A DNA stretch of 64,000 nt, from assembly GCF_045679555.1 (NCBI RefSeq), contig NC_092091.1:16701072-16765071 (forward strand), in the 5' to 3' direction. Under the pieces are notes generated by a model. It ran no database searches. It was given only the letters and a program-made list of their open reading frames with translations, and was not told where the DNA came from. The DNA is from Salvelinus alpinus. Its lineage: Eukaryota; Chordata; Actinopteri; Salmoniformes; Salmonidae. A program made the translations under genes and the position numbers. Shown piece by piece: positions 1 to 10,873 of the stretch (position 1 is its first letter; each line of letters starts with the position of its first letter).

Positions 1-697
1 GTATGGCTTTGAAAGCAGGCTTACTCTGTACAGATATGAACATTGATTTGACTTGGAATATTCATTTAGTAGAGAGAGGATTGAGTCACTGCACCTGAGC
101 ACAGATCTGATACACAAGACTGCATCTGTCTAACACTGATTCCACAGAACATTGTGTACTATATTCTTGTACATTCATGTGTACTATAACTATTTGAGCG
201 ACAACCACTACTGGGATTGTTAACCTGGGCTTTTGTAGCAAAACGTTAGGAGCAGTTACATTACATTAGACAGGGACTTGATCTATTGGCATTTTTTGCT
301 TGAAACACAAAGAACTTTGATGGAAGGTCGGATCAAGGAATAAGCGTACAATTATAATGGATTTCAAAGACGATTTCTAGGAAAGTCTTTGAACCAAGGT
401 GCAGAGGTACCAGAACGTCCACCACACAGTTGGAGAGCTGACTAAAGTACCAATCACGTAGCAACCACACGTCTTGAAGCAATGCAGCGTTCCAGTTTTC
501 CATTTGACGATCAACTGTACGATCATGTCGGTATGCCTCGAACACCAGCAAAGTGCAGCAGGGATACGCTTTCTCAGCTCTATACATTCCCTAGTCTAGA
601 ATGCCCTGGAGCACTGAGTAGTAAGACACACAGTTAGGGAATGCAGCCCCCCCTGAATCCTTGCAACAGGAATGTCAGCCAGTCAGAGAAACAAAGG
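1..697. other. 3' flank of lrtm2, no gene seen
   Basis: No exon with matching splice phases and no recognisable repeat is visible. An 84-codon minus-strand frame at 333-587 has no family resemblance that I recognise. Part of this stretch is probably lrtm2 3' UTR, but I see no clear AATAAA. If the cacna2d4 reading is right, it also lies in a cacna2d4 intron. Confidence 0.5.
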
Positions 698-2657
698 TCA
701 AAAGCCTGTTATTCTGTATGTGTGGACTATGGGACTGGACTCTGGTTCTGGCTCAGCTGGGGATGTTGGGGAGGAAGGAAAGACGCCGTCCTCGACGTCT
801 GTCTCCCCCCCTCCCTCCCCAGCCATCAATGGCTGCCATGTGTTCTTCAGCTCCCTCTGGTACTTGGCCATAAGAGAGGCGTAGATACAGCCGTAGGTGG
901 CCGCCACCACCATCATCACACACACCACACCACACACACACGCCGCCACGATCTGAGTCCCCCAGGCCCTGCGCACGCTAATGGGCCGGTAGCGCTGGCG
1001 TACACAGTCTTCTTGGTTGGCCTGGGGCCCGTTCATGAGCCCGTTGATCCGACCGACACAGGGTGGGCGCCCCCCACGGGGCCCATCGTAGCCAGGGACC
1101 CTGGCCTGGTTCTCCAACTGCAGGCAGTAGTTGAACATCTCTATGGGGATGCTGCGGATGTCCCGCCCCCTCAGCTCCTTGGGTAGGTTGCATTTCACAG
1201 CATCCACCTGCCCGTCTGAAACACACATAGGGATCTAGTGGATCACTAGCACGATCAATAGATAATCAAGCTCATTTACAGATCAATAACAGACATGACA
1301 CAGTATCAGACTAGTACATGACATGGAACAAAGGCCAAACTGACTTGACTGTACATGAAACACTGTAAGCTTGAAGCAATACACAACATAATACTGACGT
1401 CTGTACAGCAGCCACTCCATCCAGTGCTTGAAGTCCCTCAGGTTGCAGTCACACTCCCAAGGGTTGCCTGCCAGTTGGAGGCTCAGCAGGCTGCCCAGGG
1501 GCTGGAAGGTGGCTCTGTCCAGGCTCCGCAGCTTGTTCCCAGTCAGAGACAGCCAGGCCAGGCCCTGGAGCCCGTCCAGCAGCCCATTGGGAAAAACTAC
1601 CAGGCCGTTCAGGGACAAGTCCAGCCCTTTCAGTATCCAAAGGCCCTGGAACAGCTCTCGGCTCAACCCCCAGCGACTACCGTTACACTGGGTAACCTCC
1701 GTCTGGTTACTGGGGTCTGTAGGGGTAAGTAGGGGGCAGTCACCCAGGTAGTTCCCTGAGAGGTTGAGCCATTGCAGGCCGCTGAGGCCGGAGAATGACC
1801 CTGGTTGCAGGCTGGAGAGGTGGTTGTCAGAGAGGTCCAGGAGCTCCAGAGCGCTGAGGTTGGACAGGTCCCCGTCGCCCAGGGAGGAGAGGTTGTTGTG
1901 GGGCAAGAGGAGGGTGCGGGTGTCCTGGGGCAGCAGAGGCAGGACGGTGGTTAGGGAGAGCAGAGCCAGGCCTGTACAGTCTGTGCCGTTGCTGTTGCAG
2001 ATGCACACAGTGGGACAACCGCTAGCTGCCTCTAGCAGACCCAGCAGTACTAGCAGCAGACTGGGCAGGGCTGCAAAGACTGGGGAGAGAGAAGAAGAGG
2101 GCTTTAGGAAGAGGACTTTGATAAATCTAAGCAATCTAAAACAAATATATTGTACGTACAGGAAGTTCTGGAGTAGATTAGATTAGAAGTTTAATAGTCA
2201 CATGTACAGGGTACAGTAAAGAAAATCATAAGCTCCGAGCTCCAACAATGCAGGTCAAAGTGAAATAAAACAATACATGTAATAATAAAGAATATAAATA
2301 CATTTAAATAAAATATATACATGTTAACACTTTAATAATGGTAAATGTTCATTGGGGTAGCGGCAGGGTAAATGTCCGTTGGGGGGAGGGTCAGAAGGGG
2401 GACAAGGGGAGCAGGTTGCTGCCTAGTGGTGTCTATTCAGCAGCCTGATGGTCTAGGCGTAGAAGCTGTCGGCCAGTCTTCCAGTATTTGCCATGATGCT
2501 CCCGTACTACTTGCGTATTCGTGATGGAAGCCGGAAGAACAGGACATGGCTCGGGTGATGAGTAACTAAACACTGTTGTCCGTCAATCAGCCCACTGTGG
2601 CAGTCACTCACCCAGGCTCTCCAGGTGGGTACTCCTAGGCAGGTCGAGGGGCTGCAT
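698..2657 (-). CDS. lrtm2: Leucine-rich repeat and transmembrane domain protein 2 (LRTM2-like), three coding exons
   Basis: Coding exons on the minus strand are 2657-2612, 2079-1399 and 1215-698 (stop 700-698), giving 414 residues (human LRTM2 is about 370). The junction phases agree: exon 1 ends G|GTGAGTG after one extra base, exon 2 enters after CCCCAG at the second codon base and leaves at C|GTCAGT, exon 3 enters after TTTCAG. Residues about 16-36 are a signal peptide. Then come an LRRNT cysteine cluster (CPTVCICN), several LRRs, an LRRCT beginning [18 protein letters not shown], and a transmembrane helix at about 331-353 (within [20 protein letters not shown]), followed by [12 protein letters not shown]. 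The LRRCT and transmembrane blocks match LRTM2 closely and choose it over LRTM1. It is a type I surface protein, likely neural. Exon 1 rests only on the ATG, a strong donor and phase, so the start is the least certain part. The gene is antisense to cacna2d4, apparently in one of its introns. The C-terminal tail (ending TYRITGF) differs from the mammalian one. Confidence 0.9.
2168..2480 (-). repeat. LINE-derived interspersed repeat in lrtm2 intron 1
   Basis: The stretch has the low-complexity, AT-rich run followed by a 'gtctattcagcagcctgatg' block that is typical of salmonid L2-type LINE 3' regions in reverse orientation. It shares style and wording with 32215-32660 and 54966-55395. It carries no intact frame. 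Confidence 0.45.
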
Positions 2658-2733
2658 GTCTGCTGCCACCCTAGACTGGCACTGGCATCGGGCTGTCTCA
2701 GTAGGTGCCCTCCTTGTGCCACCCACTAGCTAG

Positions 2734-2757
2734 AGGGAGAGAGAGAGAGAGAGAGAG
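2734..2757. repeat. (GA)n microsatellite
   Basis: A short GAGA run lies just upstream (on the minus strand) of the proposed lrtm2 first coding exon, within its 5' UTR or promoter. Confidence 0.8.
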
Positions 2758-3385
2758 ATGGTAGTACATGGTGTTGATGTGGATCTGTAGGAGAGAGATT
2801 GTTGGCCGTTTTGACTCTCATCTTATATAATACTGACTATGACAATATGTGTACAGATTAGTAAAGACAATATAATCTGTTCCATCTGATTTGGAAAAGC
2901 ATCATTATATACTTCCCCCTCTTCCCCCCTCTTCCCTCTCGGACTGTTCAAGAGTTTGTTTCCCTTTTCATCCCTTTCAATTCCCTGGTATTTCGAGGGG
3001 GGGGGGGGGTTCAGTCAAAAAGGAGCTTGATGCATGTGCTCTGTGCTTAGCCAAAAGTAAATGCAAGTACTCTACAGAGGTTTTTTAAATTGATTTAAAT
3101 TTAAAGGCAATGTTCCTGCGTTAGCGGAGAATGAATTCACCGTAAACGCTGCATATAATCCTCAATTAGCTTTACATTTATTTTGCACAATCTGTAACGC
3201 TTCAGCGATACAGACTGAACAGAGCACCAAGTCAAAGTTAACTTTCTACTGAACAGCCACTCAACTGTAGAAGTCTTACAGATAACCCTCATCTTTCACA
3301 TGCAGACAATCACAGAGGATAAAGTCATAGTTTTTTTCCCAGGCTGAGTTCTTGTGGCCTTTGGTCTCTGTATTGATTTGAAGTG

Positions 3386-3564
3386 GAGAAGGAGAGGGAT
3401 AGAGAGGTGAGAGGAGAGAGAGGAGAGACAGACGGAGAGAGGAGAGACAGACGGAGAGAGACAGACAGACGGAGAGAGACAGAGACAGAGAGTGAGAGAG
3501 AGGAGAGAGACAGACAGCGAGAGAGAGGAGAGAGAGAGACAGACAGCGAGAGAGAGAGAGACAG

Positions 3565-3642
<78 letters not shown>

Positions 3643-3650
3643 TGAGAGAG
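3386..3650. repeat. (GA)n / GAGACAGA microsatellite
   Basis: Imperfect GAGAGACAGACAG blocks pass into a pure GA run at about 3570-3640. It stays open in several frames on both strands, giving spurious Arg/Glu and Ser/Leu ORFs. Confidence 0.9.
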
Positions 3651-3844
3651 AAAGATGTCCTTCATTTACTGATTTGAAAGAAATGATGTAGCTCCATCAT
3701 GCGTGCCTCTGCTGCCACTTAGAGGAGCCTTAAGGTCTTTATTTTGTCATCGGTCCACAAAGATCCTGAATTGCTCTCCTCCGCTCAACATTCCTCTCCC
3801 ATTCGCTTAGTCTGTACTCACATACGTACGCACAGTCTATACAG

Positions 3845-3960
3845 TTGCAGGATCTTAATTTGACCAGTTTATCACAGCAGGAAAATAATCTTGCAGCAAC
3901 AGGAAATGTGAATTATTGTGTGGATTATTTGATCGTGTGAAGCGCAATGCCTGAGATGTA
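3845..3960. repeat. Dispersed repeat, copy 1
   Basis: The segment around 'aggatcttaatttga' through 'gcaacaggaaatgtgaa' recurs at 24770-24855 with few changes, including the block 'agcaggaaaataat'. Two copies in one window mark it as an interspersed repeat; the family is not identified. Most of the 3960-4900 stretch beyond shows nothing I recognise. Confidence 0.6.
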
Positions 3961-4904
3961 CGCTTGTGGCGGTTGGTGATGTTTAAGATGAGGGAGGACG
4001 ATTTAAAAAAAAAAAAAAATTATGAGCATGGCTTTATTTCTATTACAGCATGTTGGATGACTGTCGTTCATATTCCGTTCACCCAGCTCAATGTATTAGG
4101 TCGATAGGTTTAGGCTACTACATACCCATGAGGTTGCTACAACCTATGAATGAAAGTTTACAACATAGTCGAGAGAAAAATGTGAGTAATCAAGGTGACA
4201 GACAGTGACACATTCAATACTGCCTTGCACAATCTTGCCTGATCTAGGGTGTAATCATTAGTCCAACAGTTGCAAATGAGAGTTTCTATTGGACAAATTC
4301 AGGTATGTTTATCTCTGTTTCGTTCTGTTTGCCTCCGTTTATGAAACTTTTTTCAACAGAATTGGCAGAATGAATACACTCCTGATTACTCGCAAACACA
4401 GTTCACCTTCATAGCAGCCACATGCAAACAGCATGATTATTTTGCTCATTGTATAATTCCTTCTTGCATCTATGCGATCTCCTCCTCTCATATTTTCTCT
4501 TGGCTTGTGGACTTCTGTGCACAATACATCAGCTGTCTGTGACCAAACCTTCATATCATAACCGCTAACTGCTACACAAAGCCTACATCGTTGTCACCAT
4601 ATTAGCTAACGTCATAGTCAGCAAAGCTACTAGAACTAATGTGTTAGCAAACCCACTACAATCATGCAGTACAGTGTATAGTCAGCAAGCAGTTTAGCAG
4701 TTACACCGGGAGGCCCCTGTGGCTTACCTTGACTTGGAAGAGTTATAGCATCCCTCTCTGTTTGAGCTGGGTGTTTGAGTGGGGTAAACTAGCGATCTGC
4801 ATTCGCTAGCTAAGTGAAAGTGAATGTTTTTTTTTTAAATACAACAAAATCTCTCAATTTTTTTCAAAACTGTTCAACTATTGTTTGAGTCAACTACTCA
4901 CTGA

Positions 4905-5530
4905 ATCTCGAAATGAAGTTTGCTTGCTTCTGTTTCTCAATGTGATGTGTGCTTGGTTCTGATTCTCAATTTGATGTGTGCTTGGTTCTGATTCTCAATA
5001 TGATGTGTGCTTGGTTCTGATTCTCTATATGAAGTGTGCTTGGTTCTGATTCTCAATATGATGTGTGCTTGGTTCTGATTCTCTATATGAAGTGTGCTTG
5101 GTTCTGATTCTCAATATGATGTGTGCTTGGTTCTGATTCTCTATATGCAGTGTGCTTGGTTCTGATACTCAATATGAAGTGTGCTTGGTTCTGTTTCTCA
5201 ATTCTTGATATGAAGTGTGCTTGGTTCTGATTCTCTATATGAAGTGTGCTTGGTTCTGATTCTCAATATGATGTGTGGTTGGTTCTGATTCTCTATATGA
5301 AGTGTGCTTGGTTCTGATTCTCTATATGAAGTGTGCTTGGTTCTGTTTCTCAATTCTCAATATGAAGTGTGCTTGGTTCTGATTCTCTATATGAAGTGTG
5401 CTTGGTTCTGATTCTCAATATGAAGTGTGCTTGGTTCTGTTTCTCAATTCTCAATATGAAGTGTGCTTGCTTCTGTTTCTCGATACGAAGTGTGCTTGCT
5501 TCTGTTTCTCAGTTTTAGGTGCGCTTGGTT
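4905..5530. repeat. 29-bp minisatellite
   Basis: About 21 tandem units of roughly 29 bp, each built of 'tgtgcttggttctgattctc' plus an 'aatatgaag' or 'tatatgaag' end. Two unit types (tctcaatatgat and tctctatatgaag) alternate, suggesting higher-order duplication. Non-coding. Confidence 0.9.
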
Positions 5531-5989
5531 ATATTAGTGTATAGTGGAGGGTGTTTTTCGGTTTTTCTGTGTGAGCTGTGAGGTGTGCTGTGCTTGTCCT
5601 GTTTAATCAGGGGCATGATGAGTACATCTGATCTGGAGTCAGTTGATCCACAATGTTCTGTCACTGTCTGGTCTGGAGCCAGTGCAGCAGCAGCTTAATT
5701 AACCAGCCTTAAGAGGATGAGGTAATCTTCATTCCTCAATTAGTGCTGGGATCCTGAGAAGATTTACCCTGACCTGTCTGTCAGAGGTCCAGCACCAAGG
5801 AGGTTACAGAAGACATAGATGAAGTGGGGATATCTGATATAAGGCCTTTTCAGAGCGTTCATTTAATTTCCACGGCTACAAAGGAATTTGTGGAAATGTA
5901 ACATCTTGACACCAAGTGAAATGTCAGTATGAATATGCAAGCACGCAATATTTTAACCTAAACTGAGAGTATTACATTTAGGTCAGACT
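5531..5989. other. Non-repetitive intronic stretch, nothing recognised
   Basis: No exon, repeat family or RNA gene can be supported here. It lies in the presumed large cacna2d4 intron. Confidence 0.4.
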
Positions 5990-6019
5990 CTTGTGTAGTA
6001 GGGAACACAAATACATACA

Positions 6020-6268
6020 CAATACATACACACACACACATACACACATACACACATACACACACTGCCCTAATCCAAGGACATGTATAGAAGAGAAAAC
6101 ACTCAGATTTAGGGGAGGTACCTCATTTTCTATGGATATGGCTTTGAACAGAAGCCTCTGGCCACACTCCTGCCATTTACGTATCACACACACACACTCA
6201 CACTCACACAAACACAAACATTCACACACACACAAACTCACTCACGCACACACAAACTGGCACACACA

Positions 6269-6361
<93 letters not shown>

Positions 6362-6410
6362 ACACACACGCTTAGACACAAACTCACACACACCCACACA
6401 CACGCACTCT
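6020..6410. repeat. (CA)n microsatellites
   Basis: A short CA/TACA run at 6025-6065 and a long CA run at 6186-6400 (nearly pure between about 6270 and 6355) are separated by unique sequence. Overlapping open frames here are artefacts of the repeat. Confidence 0.9.
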
Positions 6411-6699
6411 CTCTCTCTCCCTCCCACATCAGAGCACTTCTCATTCCGTCCCTCAGTCAGCCTCTACTTCTCCTTGTCTCTGCCCTACTTTTTTAGGTCC
6501 AGTACAGTAGTCAAATCGAAGTGATTGAAGCACTTGGGAGTCCATTCCAGGGGGGGCTGCCTCATTGAATTACACTTCCAGCTGATGAGAGAAGCTTTTG
6601 GGGGAGGGGGATGACAATAAAAAGCTAGCATACATAATTTAGTACAGCCTTGCCACAAAAGGAAGATAGATAGACGCGTAAGTGTTGGGACAAATATGG

Positions 6700-7060
6700 T
6701 AGTCTATACAGACACAATTAAGTGTTTTGGCACCCTTACATGTTTCACTATTTCTTCTAAAATAAGTTGTAATTGAAACCTTTTGGGTGTACACATATGT
6801 ATTTGTTTAATTTACAGGATAAAAAAATAAATACATCTGAACTGAAATTTAGATATTTCACTTGAAAGGGAAAAAATGGCCTGGACTAAATTATACAAAA
6901 TTCTAATTAATTTGGTTGGAGGCAGGTGATTCTCGTGTATGTCTAATTTACCTCACCTGTGGTAAGTTGCAGGTGCCTACAGGGTACAAATAGCCATTCA
7001 ACCAGTTCTGAAAAGAGAAAAGGGAACATTTTGCTCCATTACACTCCAATGTAAAATGCA
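6700..7060 (+). repeat. Degenerate Tc1-like fragment (probable)
   Basis: The text resembles the 5' leader of fish Tc1-like elements ('cacctgtggtaagttgcagg', 'tacaaatagccattcaacca'). No transposase frame remains, and 7060-7395 shows nothing clear. Confidence 0.4.
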
Positions 7061-7395
7061 ATGGTGCCATTTAACTGCATCTGCATATGCAACAGCTCCA
7101 ACTGGCGGTGCAGTGTATCAAAGTATCCCATATTATACCAAGTGTTTAATTACAAACGATGGCGTTGTGAGCTGCATTGACAGCTTGGTACCATCAAGTG
7201 CACCATCACACAGATCACATTGGATTAGGCCTCCCTCCGCCTCCCACTCATTGATGGTAAATGTGCAGTTATTCCTGCCCCAGATTAGGACACAGGTCTC
7301 AATCGTCCCCGGCAGCAGGGTTTAGACTGCAGGACAGATGCTTGTTATGATTCCAGATGGCTGTTTGTGTGGCGGTGGAACACATAGAACACATT

Positions 7396-9000
7396 CAGGG
7401 CCTTGCAAAAGTATTCATCCACCTTGGTGTTTTTCCTATATTGTTGAATTACAACCTCTAATTTAAATAGATTTTTATTTGGATTTCATGTAATGGACAT
7501 ACATAAAATAGTCCAAATTGGTGAAGTGAAATTTAAAAAAGAACTTGTTTCAAAAAACTATTTAAAAAAATGTAAGAAACGTGGTGTGTACATATTTATT
7601 CACCCCCCTTTGCTATGAAGCCCCTAAATAAGATCTGGTGCAACCAATTACCTTCAGAAGTCACATAATTAGTCCACCTGTGTGCAATCTAAGTGTCACA
7701 TGACCTGTCACATGATCTCAGTATATATACACCTGTTCTGAAAGGCCCCAGAGTCTGCAACACCAGTAAACAAGGGGCACCACCAAGCAAGCGGCACCAT
7801 GAAGACCAAGGAGCTCTCCAAACAGGTCAGGGACAAAATTGTGGAGAAGTACAGATCAGGGTTGGGTTATAAAAAAATATCTGAAACTTTGAACATCGCA
7901 CGGAGCACCATTAAATCCATTATAAAAAAAATTGAAAGAATATGGCATAACGACAAACCTGCCAAGAGGGGGCCACCCACCAAAACTCACAGACCAGGCA
8001 AGGAGGGCATTAATCAGAGGCAACAAAGAGACCAAAGATAACCCTGAAGGAGCTGCAAAGCTCCACAGCGGAGATTGGAGTATCTGTCCATAGGACCACT
8101 TTAAGCCGTACACTCCACAGAGCTGGGCTTTATGGAAGAGTGGCCAGAAAAAAGCCATTGCTTAAAGAAGAAAATAAGCAAACACGTTTGGTGTTCGCGA
8201 AAAGGCATGTGGGAGACTCCCTTAACATATGGAAGAAGGTACTCTGGTCAGATGAGACAAAAATTTTGCTTTTTGGCCATCAAGGAAAACGCTATGTCTG
8301 GCGCAAACCCAACACCTCTCATCACCCCAAGAACACCATCCCCACAGTGAAGCATGGTGGTGGCAGCATCATGCTGTGGGTATGTTTTTCATCGGCAGGG
8401 ACTGGGAAACTGGTCAGAATTGAAGGAATGATGGTTGGCGCTAAATACAGGGAAATTCTTGAGGGAAACCTGTTTCAGTCTTCCAGAGATTTGAGACTGG
8501 GACGGAGGTTCACCTTCCAGCAGGACAATGACCCTAAGCATTCTGCTAAAGCAACACTTGAGTGGTTTAAGGGGAAACATTTAAATGTCTTGGAATGGCC
8601 TAGTCAAAGCCCAGACCTCAATCCAATTGAGAATTTGTGGTATGACTTAAAGATTGCTGTACACCAGCGGAACCCATCCAACTTGAAGGAGCTGGAGCAG
8701 TTTTGCCTTGAAGAATTGGCAAAAATCCCAGTGGCTAAATGTGCCAAGCTTCTAGAGACATACCCCAATAGACTTGCAGCTGTAATTGATGTGCACGCTG
8801 AATAGTTATGCACGCTCAAGTTTTCATTTTTTTGTGTTGTTTCTTGTTTGTTTCACAATAAAAAATATTTTGCATCTTCAAAGTGGTATGCATGTTGTGT
8901 AAATCAAATGATATAAACCCCCCAAAAATACATTTTAATCCCAGGTTGTAAGGCAACAAAATAGGAAAAATGCTAAGGGGTGTGAATACTGTAGAGCCAC
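7396..9000 (+). mobile_element. Tc1-like DNA transposon A
   Basis: The left terminal sequence begins CAGGGCCTTGCAAAAGTATT. The right end near 9000 is degraded (gtgtgaatactgtagagcc). A single transposase gene fills the interior in plus orientation. It sits among three consecutive Tc1-like elements in the presumed cacna2d4 intron. Confidence 0.9.
7799..8805 (+). pseudogene. Tc1 transposase, frameshifted
   Basis: The frame opens MKTKELSKQVRDKIVEKYRS, a paired-like HTH DNA-binding domain. It shifts frame near 7940, just after IKSIIKK, so the first part ends at 8041. The catalytic part is open from 8140 to the stop at 8805. That part keeps all three acidic residues of the DD34E triad: [14 protein letters not shown] and PIENLW. 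The full-length family protein is about 340 residues. The DNA-binding and catalytic halves are no longer joined in one frame, so the copy is inactive unless the frameshift is a sequencing error. Confidence 0.9.
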
Positions 9001-9471
9001 AGGTAAAACACATATAACAAGACATAGAAAAACACGTACACTACCGGTCCAAAGTTTTAGAACACCTACTCATTCAAGGATTTTTCTTTATTTTTACTAT
9101 TTTCTACATCGTAGAATAATAGTGAAGACATCAAAACTATAAAATAACACATATGGAATCATGTTGAACCTAAAAAGTGTTAAATTAATATATTTGAGAT
9201 TCTTCAAATAGCCACCCTTTTTGCCTTAATAACAGCTTTGCAATCTCTCAACCAGCTTCACCTGGAATGCTTTTCCAATAGTCTTGAAGGAATTCCCACA
9301 TTTGCTGGGCTCTTGTTGGCTGCTTTTCCTTCACTCTGCGGTCCAACTCATCCCAAACCATCTCAATTGGGTTGAGGTCGGGAGATTGTGGAGGACAGGT
9401 CATCTGACGCAGCACTCCATCACTCTCCTTCTTGGTAAAATAGCCCTTTCACAGCCTGGAGGTATGTTGGG

Positions 9472-9693
9472 TCATTGTCCTGTTGAAAAACAAAATGATA
9501 GTCCCACTAAGCCCAAACCAGATGGGATGGCATATCTCTGCAGAATACTGTGGTAGCCATGCTGGTTAAGTGTGCCTTGAATTCTAAATAAATCACAGAC
9601 AGTGTCACCAGCAAAGCACCCCCACACCATAACACCTCCTCCTCTATGCTTTACGGTGGGAAATACACATGCAGAGATCATCCTTTCACCCAC
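9472..9693 (-). pseudogene. Tc1 transposase fragment
   Basis: A 73-residue open remnant of the catalytic domain, containing VKHRGGGVMVWGCFAG. The upstream part of the coding region continues past the inserted SINE in other frames, up to about 10560. It is non-functional. Confidence 0.85.
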
Positions 9694-9701
9694 ACCGCAT
9701 T

Positions 9702-9898
9702 GGGGAGGCAGGTAGCCTAGTGGTTATAGCATTGGGTCAGTAACCAAACGGTTGCTAGATCAACTCCCCAAGCTGACAAGGTACAAATCTGTTGTTCTGC
9801 CCCTGAACAAGGCAGTTAACCCACTGTTCCTAGGCCATCATTGTAAATAAGAATTGTTCTTAACTGACTTGCCAAGTTAAATTAAGGTTAAAAAAGAA
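9702..9898 (+). mobile_element. Salmonid tRNA-derived SINE (HpaI type), inside Tc1 B
   Basis: It has a tRNA-like head with a Pol III A box (tagcctagtggttatag) and a B-box-like stretch (ggttgctagatcaactcc), an internal HpaI site in 'ggcagttaacccactg', and the tail 'aactgacttgccaagttaaa'. The same sequence recurs at 63571-63765. It lies within the transposase region of Tc1 B, so it inserted later. Confidence 0.88.
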
Positions 9899-10873
9899 AT
9901 TTTTAATCAAAAATCTCACAAAGACACAGCAGTTGGAACCAAAAATCTCCAATTTGGTCTCCAGACCAAAGGACAAATTTCCACCGGTCTAATGTCCATT
10001 GCTCGTGTTTCTTGGCCCAAGCAAGTCTCTTCTTCTTATTGGTGTCCTTTAGTAGTAGTTTCTTTGCAGCAATTCGACCATGAAGGCCTGTTTCAGGCAG
10101 TCTCCTCTGAACAGTTGATGTTGAGATGTGTCTGTTACTTGAACTCTGTGAAGCATTTATTTGGGCTGCAATTTCTGAGGCTGGTAACTCTAATGAACTT
10201 GTCTTCTGCAGCAGAGGTAACAGGGTCTTCCTTTCCTGTGGCGGTCCTCATGAAAGCCAGTTTCATCATAGCGTTTGATGGTTTATGCGACTGAACTTGA
10301 AGAAACTTTCAAAATTCTTGAAATGTTCCGTATTGACTGACCTTCATGTCTTAAAGTAATGATGGACTGTCATTTCTCTTTGCTTATTTGCACTGTTCTA
10401 GTCATAATATGGACTTGGTATTTTACCAAAAAGGGCTATCTTCTGTATACCGCCCTACCTTGTCACAACACAACTGATTGGCTCAAACGCATTAAGAAGG
10501 AAAGAAATTCCACAAATAATTTCTGTTAATTGAAATGCATTCCAGGTGATTACCTCATGAAGCTGGTTGAGAGAATGCCAAGAGTGTGCAAAGCTGTCAT
10601 CAAGGCAAAGGATGGCTACTTTGAAGAGTCTAAAATACTAAATATATTTTGATTTGTTTAACACTTTTTTGCTTACTATATGATTTCATATGTGTTATTT
10701 CATAGGTTTGATGTATTCACTATTAGTAAAATAAATAGTAAAAAAAAGTATAATAATTGAATGAGTTGGTGTTCTAAAACTTTTGACCGGTAGTGTAGAA
10801 CACATTGAACACATACACTACATGACCAAAGGTATGTGGACACTGTCAAACATCTCCAAAATCATGGGCATTA

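Larger units (their letters stand above)
9039..10795 (-). mobile_element. Tc1-like DNA transposon B, carrying a SINE
   Basis: The ends are inverted: CACTACCGGTCCAAAGTTTT on the left and its near complement ending ACCGGTAGTG on the right, each next to a TA (9037-9038 and 10796-10797), the normal Tc1 target duplication. Transposase text runs on the minus strand but is broken; the block VKHRGGGVMVWGCFAGD is recognisable near 9650-9600. A SINE at 9702-9898 interrupts the coding part. Confidence 0.9.

Noticed and set aside
333-587. 84-codon minus-strand ORF
   Set aside because: No recognised family, no flanking splice signals consistent with a gene, and plausible by chance.
641-1186. 181-codon plus-strand ORF
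   Set aside because: Antisense shadow of lrtm2 exon 3; no splice or homology support.
9702-9780. tRNA gene
   Set aside because: The tRNA-like A and B boxes belong to a SINE head followed by the SINE body and tail, with no proper cloverleaf.
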